From assembly GCA_002324875.1 (NCBI GenBank), contig NTJG01000001.1, positions 275,869 to 339,868 on the forward strand: DNA of 64,000 nt, written 5' to 3'. Positions 59,869 to 64,000 of this stretch are shown in pieces. Every line of letters starts with the position of its first letter. Positions within the stretch are counted from its first letter, which is position 1. The notes beneath the pieces were generated by a model. That model saw nothing but the letters and a program-made list of their open reading frames with translations, was not told where the DNA came from and did not search any database. Origin of the DNA: Lysobacteraceae bacterium NML93-0793 (GTDB lineage Bacteria > Pseudomonadota > Gammaproteobacteria > Xanthomonadales > Xanthomonadaceae). Position numbers and translations under genes: made by a program.

Positions 59869-61266
59869 TTGGACGCCTTGTTGCTGTCGCGGATCCAGTT
59901 CGGATTCGTGATCTCCTTCCATGTGCTGTTTCCCGCATTCACGATAGGCCTGTCGAGCTGGCTGGCGTTTCTGGAATGGCGCTGGCTGCGCACGCGCGAT
60001 CCGGTCTGGCGCGAGCTGTTCTTCTTCTGGATGCGGATCTTCGCCGTGTCGTTCGGCATGGGTGTTGTGTCGGGCATCGTGATGAGCTTCCAGTTCGGCA
60101 CCAACTGGTCGGTGCTCAGCGCCCAGGCCGGCAACATCCTCGGGCCGCTGTTGAGCTACGAGGTGCTGACGGCGTTCTTCCTCGAGGCGAGCTTTCTCGG
60201 CGTGATGCTGTTCGGCTGGGGGCGGGTGTCGGAGAGGCTGCATTTCCTGTCCACCTGCCTGGTCGCGATCGGCACGCTGATCTCGACGTTCTGGATTCTC
60301 TCGGCCAACAGCTGGCTGCATACGCCGGCCGGCTACGAGTTGATCGACGGTGTGTTCCATCCCGCCGACTGGTTCGCGGTGATCTTCAATCCGTCGTTCC
60401 CCTACCGGCTGGCGCACATGGTGCTGGCGGCGTTCATCACGACGTGCTTCGTCATCGGCGGCGTGGCGGCGTGGTATCTGCGCCGCGGCGAGCACGTGGA
60501 CGCGGCGACGCGGATGCTCAAGCTGGCGGTCGCGTTCGCGGCGTTCACCGTGCCGCTGCAGGTCGTCGTCGGCGACCTGCACGGCCTGAAGACCGGCGAG
60601 GTGCAGCCGGTCAAGCTCGCGGCGATGGAAGCGCACTGGCACGAAGGCGCACCCGGCGAAGGCGTGCCGCTGGTCGTATTCGCGGTGCCGAACGCCGAGG
60701 AAGAACGCAACGACTTCGAGCTTGCGATTCCCCGCCTCGGCAGCGTGATCCTGACCCACAGCTGGGACGGCACCATCGCGCCACTGACCGCGGTGCCGCG
60801 CGACGAGCGTCCACCGGTCGCGCCGGTGTTCTACGCGTTCCGGGTGATGGTCGGCATCGGCATGGCGATGCTGCTGCTCACCGTGGTGTCGCTGTGGGCA
60901 TGGCGCCGGCGCTGGCTGTTCGAGTCGAGGTGGCTGTTGAACACCTGGCGGCTGATGGCGCCGAGCGGCTTCATCGCCGTGCTTGCCGGCTGGTTCGTGG
61001 TCGAGATCGGCCGCCAGCCCTGGGTGGTCCAGGGTCTGCTGCGCACGGCCGATGCGGTCAGCGACATCGACCGCACCAGCGTGATCATCTCGCTGGCCTC
61101 GTTCGTGGCCGCTTATGCGGTGGTGTTCGGCGCGGGCGGCGGCTACATCCTCAAGATGATCCGCAAAGGTCCGCAGCCGTTCGACGACGGTCCGGACCAC
61201 GACGAAGGCGAACGCACGCCGATGCGGCCGATCTCGGCCGCCGACGGCCCGGTGGGGGACGACTGA
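59869..61266 (+). CDS. cydA: Cytochrome bd-type quinol oxidase subunit I (cyanide-insensitive type)
   Basis: 465 residues from a TTG with GGAG five bases upstream, which gives the family N-terminus LDALLLSRIQFGFVISFHVLF. ATGs at 59776, 59803 and 59812 in the same frame add a basic, non-conserved leader. The haem-ligating histidine is in FVISFHVLFPAF. The short Q-loop includes GEVQPVKLAAMEAHW, and GWFVVEIGRQPW is the quinol-site segment, placing it with CioA. Transfers electrons from quinol to O2 without proton pumping. Overlaps cydB (TGATG). Confidence 0.9.
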   Translation: MDALLLSRIQFGFVISFHVLFPAFTIGLSSWLAFLEWRWLRTRDPVWRELFFFWMRIFAVSFGMGVVSGIVMSFQFGTNWSVLSAQAGNILGPLLSYEVLTAFFLEASFLGVMLFGWGRVSERLHFLSTCLVAIGTLISTFWILSANSWLHTPAGYELIDGVFHPADWFAVIFNPSFPYRLAHMVLAAFITTCFVIGGVAAWYLRRGEHVDAATRMLKLAVAFAAFTVPLQVVVGDLHGLKTGEVQPVKLAAMEAHWHEGAPGEGVPLVVFAVPNAEEERNDFELAIPRLGSVILTHSWDGTIAPLTAVPRDERPPVAPVFYAFRVMVGIGMAMLLLTVVSLWAWRRRWLFESRWLLNTWRLMAPSGFIAVLAGWFVVEIGRQPWVVQGLLRTADAVSDIDRTSVIISLASFVAAYAVVFGAGGGYILKMIRKGPQPFDDGPDHDEGERTPMRPISAADGPVGDD

Positions 61267-62285
61267 TGGACTTCGACCTGCAGACCGCCCTGCCGGTGGC
61301 GTGGTTCGCCGTGATCGGCTTCGGCGTGCTGATGTACGTGCTGCTCGACGGCTTCGTGCTCGGCCTGGGCGTGCTGGCGCCGTTCGCCGAGGACGGCGAG
61401 CAGCTCGACCACATGATGAACACCGCCGCGCCGATCTGGGACGGCAACGAGACCTGGCTGGTGCTGGGCGGCGCCGGGCTGCTGGCGGCGTTCCCGCGTG
61501 CCTACGCGATCATCCTCTCGGCGCTCTACCTGCCGGTGCTCCTGATGCTGATCGCCCTGGTGTTCCGCGGCGTGGCGTTCGAGTTCCGCTTCAAGGCCCG
61601 CCGCGGCAAGCGCTTCTGGGGCGCGGCATTCGCGCTGGGCTCGATGTTCGCGGCCTTCGCCCAGGGCGTGATCCTCGGCGCGCTGGTCGAAGGCATGCCG
61701 CTGGAGGAGGGCAAGTACGCCGGTGGTGCGCTGGACTGGTTCAGCCCGTTCTCGATGCTGACCGGTGCGGCGGTGGTGTTCGGTTATGCGCTGCTGGGCA
61801 GCACCTGGCTGATCCTCAAGACCGAGGGCCGTCTGCAGCTGATCGCACGCACGCTGACCCGTCCGCTGGTGCTGGTGGTGGCCGCGTTCATGGGGCTGGT
61901 GAGCGCATGGCTGCCGTTTCTCGATTCGCGGATCATGGCGCGCTGGTTCGAGGACGGGAACTTCTGGTGGCTCTCGCCGGTGCCGGTGCTGGCGCTCGCG
62001 AACGTCGTGCTGCTGTGGCGCGCGGCGATGCATGAAGGCCGCGATGCACGTCCATTCCTGCTGACGCTGAGCTTCTTCGGGCTCGGTTTCGCCGGGCTGG
62101 TGCTGGGCATGTGGCCGAACATCGTGCCGCCGTCGCTGAGCATCTGGGAGGCCGCATCGCCGCCGTCGTCGCAGGGCTTCGTGCTGGTGGGGCTGATCGT
62201 ACTGCTGCCGTTGATCCTCGGTTACACCGCCTGGGCGTATCGCGTGTTCCGCGGCAAGGTGGCGGCCGACGTCGGCTATCACTGA
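61266..62285 (+). CDS. cydB: Cytochrome bd-type quinol oxidase subunit II
   Basis: 339 residues, eight TM helices. MYVLLDGFVLGLGVLAPF near the N-terminus and PIWDGNETWLVLGG are diagnostic of CydB/CioB. It forms the heterodimer with the upstream subunit. No cydX-like small gene follows, as usual for the cyanide-insensitive branch. Confidence 0.95.
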   Translation: MDFDLQTALPVAWFAVIGFGVLMYVLLDGFVLGLGVLAPFAEDGEQLDHMMNTAAPIWDGNETWLVLGGAGLLAAFPRAYAIILSALYLPVLLMLIALVFRGVAFEFRFKARRGKRFWGAAFALGSMFAAFAQGVILGALVEGMPLEEGKYAGGALDWFSPFSMLTGAAVVFGYALLGSTWLILKTEGRLQLIARTLTRPLVLVVAAFMGLVSAWLPFLDSRIMARWFEDGNFWWLSPVPVLALANVVLLWRAAMHEGRDARPFLLTLSFFGLGFAGLVLGMWPNIVPPSLSIWEAASPPSSQGFVLVGLIVLLPLILGYTAWAYRVFRGKVAADVGYH

Positions 62286-62383
62286 ACGGGGTGTCGAAAT
62301 CCCGCCGCAAGCGGCCGGCAGCGCGATACCCAAGCCTGTCCTTTTGCCGCACAATCACCGGTGTTTCCGCGGTGTTTCCGGCC

Positions 62384-62656
62384 ATGCACGCCTACGTCTA
62401 CAAAAGCCAGCGCAAGGCGGATACCTACGTCTACCTGGCCCAGCGCGATGCCTTCGATGTGTTGCCCGCGCCGGTGCGCGAGCGCCTCGGCGCGTTGACG
62501 TTCGTGCTCGACGTGGCCCTGGTGCCGGGTCGTCGCCTCGCGCGGGAGAATCCCGAGGTGGTACGTGACCACCTGCAGCGCACCGGTTTTCATCTGCAGA
62601 TGCCCGTCACGCTGGCGGCCGATCCGCTGACCGGGGACTGGGGCACCGATGCCTGA
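62384..62656 (+). CDS. ycgL: YcgL-domain protein
   Basis: 90 residues: MHAYVYKSQRKADTYVYL, then RERLGALTFVLDVALVPGRRLARENPEVVRDHLQRTGFHLQMP. This is the YcgL family, a small alpha/beta protein of unknown function usually near minD/rnd in enterics. Its stop overlaps the start of the following gene by 8 nt. Confidence 0.9.
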   Translation: MHAYVYKSQRKADTYVYLAQRDAFDVLPAPVRERLGALTFVLDVALVPGRRLARENPEVVRDHLQRTGFHLQMPVTLAADPLTGDWGTDA

Positions 62657-64000
62657 GACATCGCGTCGCGGGCCGCGCCTCCTGCTGCATTCGGCGACCG
62701 GGTTGTCGCTCGTCGCGCTGTCGCTGACGGCGTTGACCGCTTTCGGGGGCATCGTGGCCGCGCTGGCGGGCCTGTTGGCGCAGCCGGCATTCGCGCTCGC
62801 GGTGCGTGCGCGGCGCACGGGCGCGCCACTGGACGCGGGTTCGCTGCGTGGCGATGCGCTCGCGCTGCTCGGGGTCTGGACCGCGGCTGTCGCGATCGCC
62901 GGTCTCGGCGTCGCCTGGCCGGTGCAGGCCTTGCGCCAGGGCGGCGAGCTCGGCGCGGCCCTGGCCACCAGCGTCGTCGTCGGGCTGGCGGTGATCGGCG
63001 TCTGGCGCACGTGGCCGTTGTGGCACGCGGTCGAGCGCGATGGCGGGGATCTGCGCCTGCACTGGCGGGCGCTGGCGGATCACGACACCTGGCGCTGGCG
63101 CGGTGCGGCCGCGGCGGGATGCGTCGCCGCCGTCGTGACCCTGGTGCTGGTGCTGGCCTGGATACCGCCGGTGGGTGCGGGAATGCGTCCGGGCCTGGTG
63201 GTCGGTGCGGGGCTCGCCTGGTTCGGGCTGCACGTCGCATTGCAGCGGCTGGTGCCACCGGCGCCGACCGGCATGCAGGTGGTCGAGATGCAGGGCGATC
63301 CCGCCGCGGCCCTGTTCGACGAGCCGGCCGACGCCGCGCCGGACATCGCCTTGTACGCCGCGGCGCGGGGCGGACGGGTGGATCGCGCGCTGGCCCTGAT
63401 CGATGCGGGCGCGGACGTGCATGCACTCCCGGGCGCCGACGAGCGCGACCAGCGCAGTCTGCCGGTGCTCGCCGCGGTCCTGCCGGATCTCCGTCTGCTG
63501 CGCGCCGTGATCGCGCGCGGCGTCGACGTCAACGGCGCGCATGCGGGCATGACCCCGCTGCTCGCGGCCACCCGCGACAGCTGGCACGGGCGCCCGGAAG
63601 CCGTGATGACCCTGCTCGCGAACGGCGCGGATCCGCGCGTGACCGATCGCGACGGCAACACACCGCTGCACCTGGCCGCGCGCAGTTCCGATCCGGGCGT
63701 CGCCGCGCTGCTCGGTGATGCGGCCGCCGACCTCGAAGCCCGCAATCACGACGGCCTGACCCCGCTGGGCGTGGCCTGCGCGGCGGGCAACTGGCGGCTG
63801 GCGAAGTTCCTGCTCGAACGCGGCGCGCGCGCGGATGCCGAGGGCGGCACCCCGGCCCTGCTCGGCGCGGCCGGCGGTGACGAGGACGACGCGGCCGGCG
63901 TACAGCTGCTGATCCGCCACAAGGCTCGCGTGGATGCGCGCGACGCCGCACGGCGCGGCGCGTTGCACGTGGCGGCGTTCAACGGGCATACCGAGATCCT
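62649..64000 (+). CDS. Ankyrin-repeat membrane protein (cut by the window end)
   Basis: At least 450 residues in the window, still open at 64000. A hydrophobic N-terminal half has about five helices (about 14-45, 72-92, 100-118, 155-178 and 183-200). It is followed by ankyrin repeats starting near residue 232: ARGGRVDRALALIDAGADVH, LLRAVIARGVDVNGAHAGMTPL, VMTLLANGADPRVTDRDGNTP and later units. It would display a protein-binding scaffold at the inner membrane. Partner unknown. ATG 62649 is translationally coupled to ycgL. Confidence 0.85.
   Translation, partial: MPETSRRGPRLLLHSATGLSLVALSLTALTAFGGIVAALAGLLAQPAFALAVRARRTGAPLDAGSLRGDALALLGVWTAAVAIAGLGVAWPVQALRQGGELGAALATSVVVGLAVIGVWRTWPLWHAVERDGGDLRLHWRALADHDTWRWRGAAAAGCVAAVVTLVLVLAWIPPVGAGMRPGLVVGAGLAWFGLHVALQRLVPPAPTGMQVVEMQGDPAAALFDEPADAAPDIALYAAARGGRVDRALALIDAGADVHALPGADERDQRSLPVLAAVLPDLRLLRAVIARGVDVNGAHAGMTPLLAATRDSWHGRPEAVMTLLANGADPRVTDRDGNTPLHLAARSSDPGVAALLGDAAADLEARNHDGLTPLGVACAAGNWRLAKFLLERGARADAEGGTPALLGAAGGDEDDAAGVQLLIRHKARVDARDAARRGALHVAAFNGHTEI

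Noticed and set aside
62286..62383. cydX-like small subunit gene after cydB
   Set aside because: The short GTG frame at 62292 is basic and has no TM helix.

Overview
High-GC DNA (roughly 68-70% by eye) whose gene content points to the Xanthomonadaceae, probably a Lysobacter/Luteimonas-like gammaproteobacterium. The signs are a xanthomonadin-type aryl-polyene (APE) pigment cluster with a XanB2-like chorismatase, TonB-Xanth-Caul receptors, many secreted S8/S9/S46 peptidases, and a C-rich-loop small RNA just downstream of polA that resembles Xanthomonas sX13. The species assignment is inference.

Layout. 1-1272: no convincing gene; a long inverted repeat with simple-sequence flanks and a dispersed palindromic repeat. 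1273-7166: a YkgJ-type cysteine-cluster protein, aroE, a secreted 1123-residue subtilase ending in a strong terminator, and hemB of the magnesium type. 7391-24826: the pigment cluster. xanB2 and a flavin halogenase run leftward. ACP, COG4648 membrane protein, PlsC-like acyltransferase, FabZ-like dehydratase, LpxL-like acyltransferase, LolA-like carrier, MMPL exporter, hotdog dehydratase and FabG-like reductase run rightward, mostly with 4-nt stop/start overlaps. A second halogenase, a GT2 glycosyltransferase, a truncated ketosynthase-like protein and a full ketosynthase form a second leftward operon. Three unrelated-looking genes (lipoprotein, membrane protein, PQQ-type sugar dehydrogenase) sit between the two arms. 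No aryl-AMP ligase and no second ACP is present.

24897-31523: YdcF/DUF218 protein, DUF885 protein, Coa1-like protein, dipeptidyl peptidase IV, a lipoprotein gene with an apparent one-base frameshift, and YfcG. 31708-44142: a carbohydrate-utilisation locus with a GH3 beta-glucosidase lipoprotein, a divergent LacI regulator, a cupin/JmjC-like protein, two TonB-dependent receptors and a FucP-family sugar transporter. The same pseudo-palindrome (TGACA-4-TGTCA) lies upstream of the GH3 gene and both receptor genes, and in two of them it overlaps a consensus -35 box. This argues for one LacI-controlled regulon that moves an oligosaccharide across the outer membrane, hydrolyses it and imports the sugar.

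44333-62656: mostly housekeeping genes: uvrD, a universal stress protein, two small conserved proteins, an S46 peptidase, a Gfo/Idh/MocA oxidoreductase, a DUF2782 lipoprotein, polA, the sX13-like RNA, an RluA-type pseudouridine synthase, hemF, a PH-like membrane protein, a prolyl-oligopeptidase-family peptidase, cydAB (cyanide-insensitive type) and ycgL. The window ends inside an ankyrin-repeat membrane protein.
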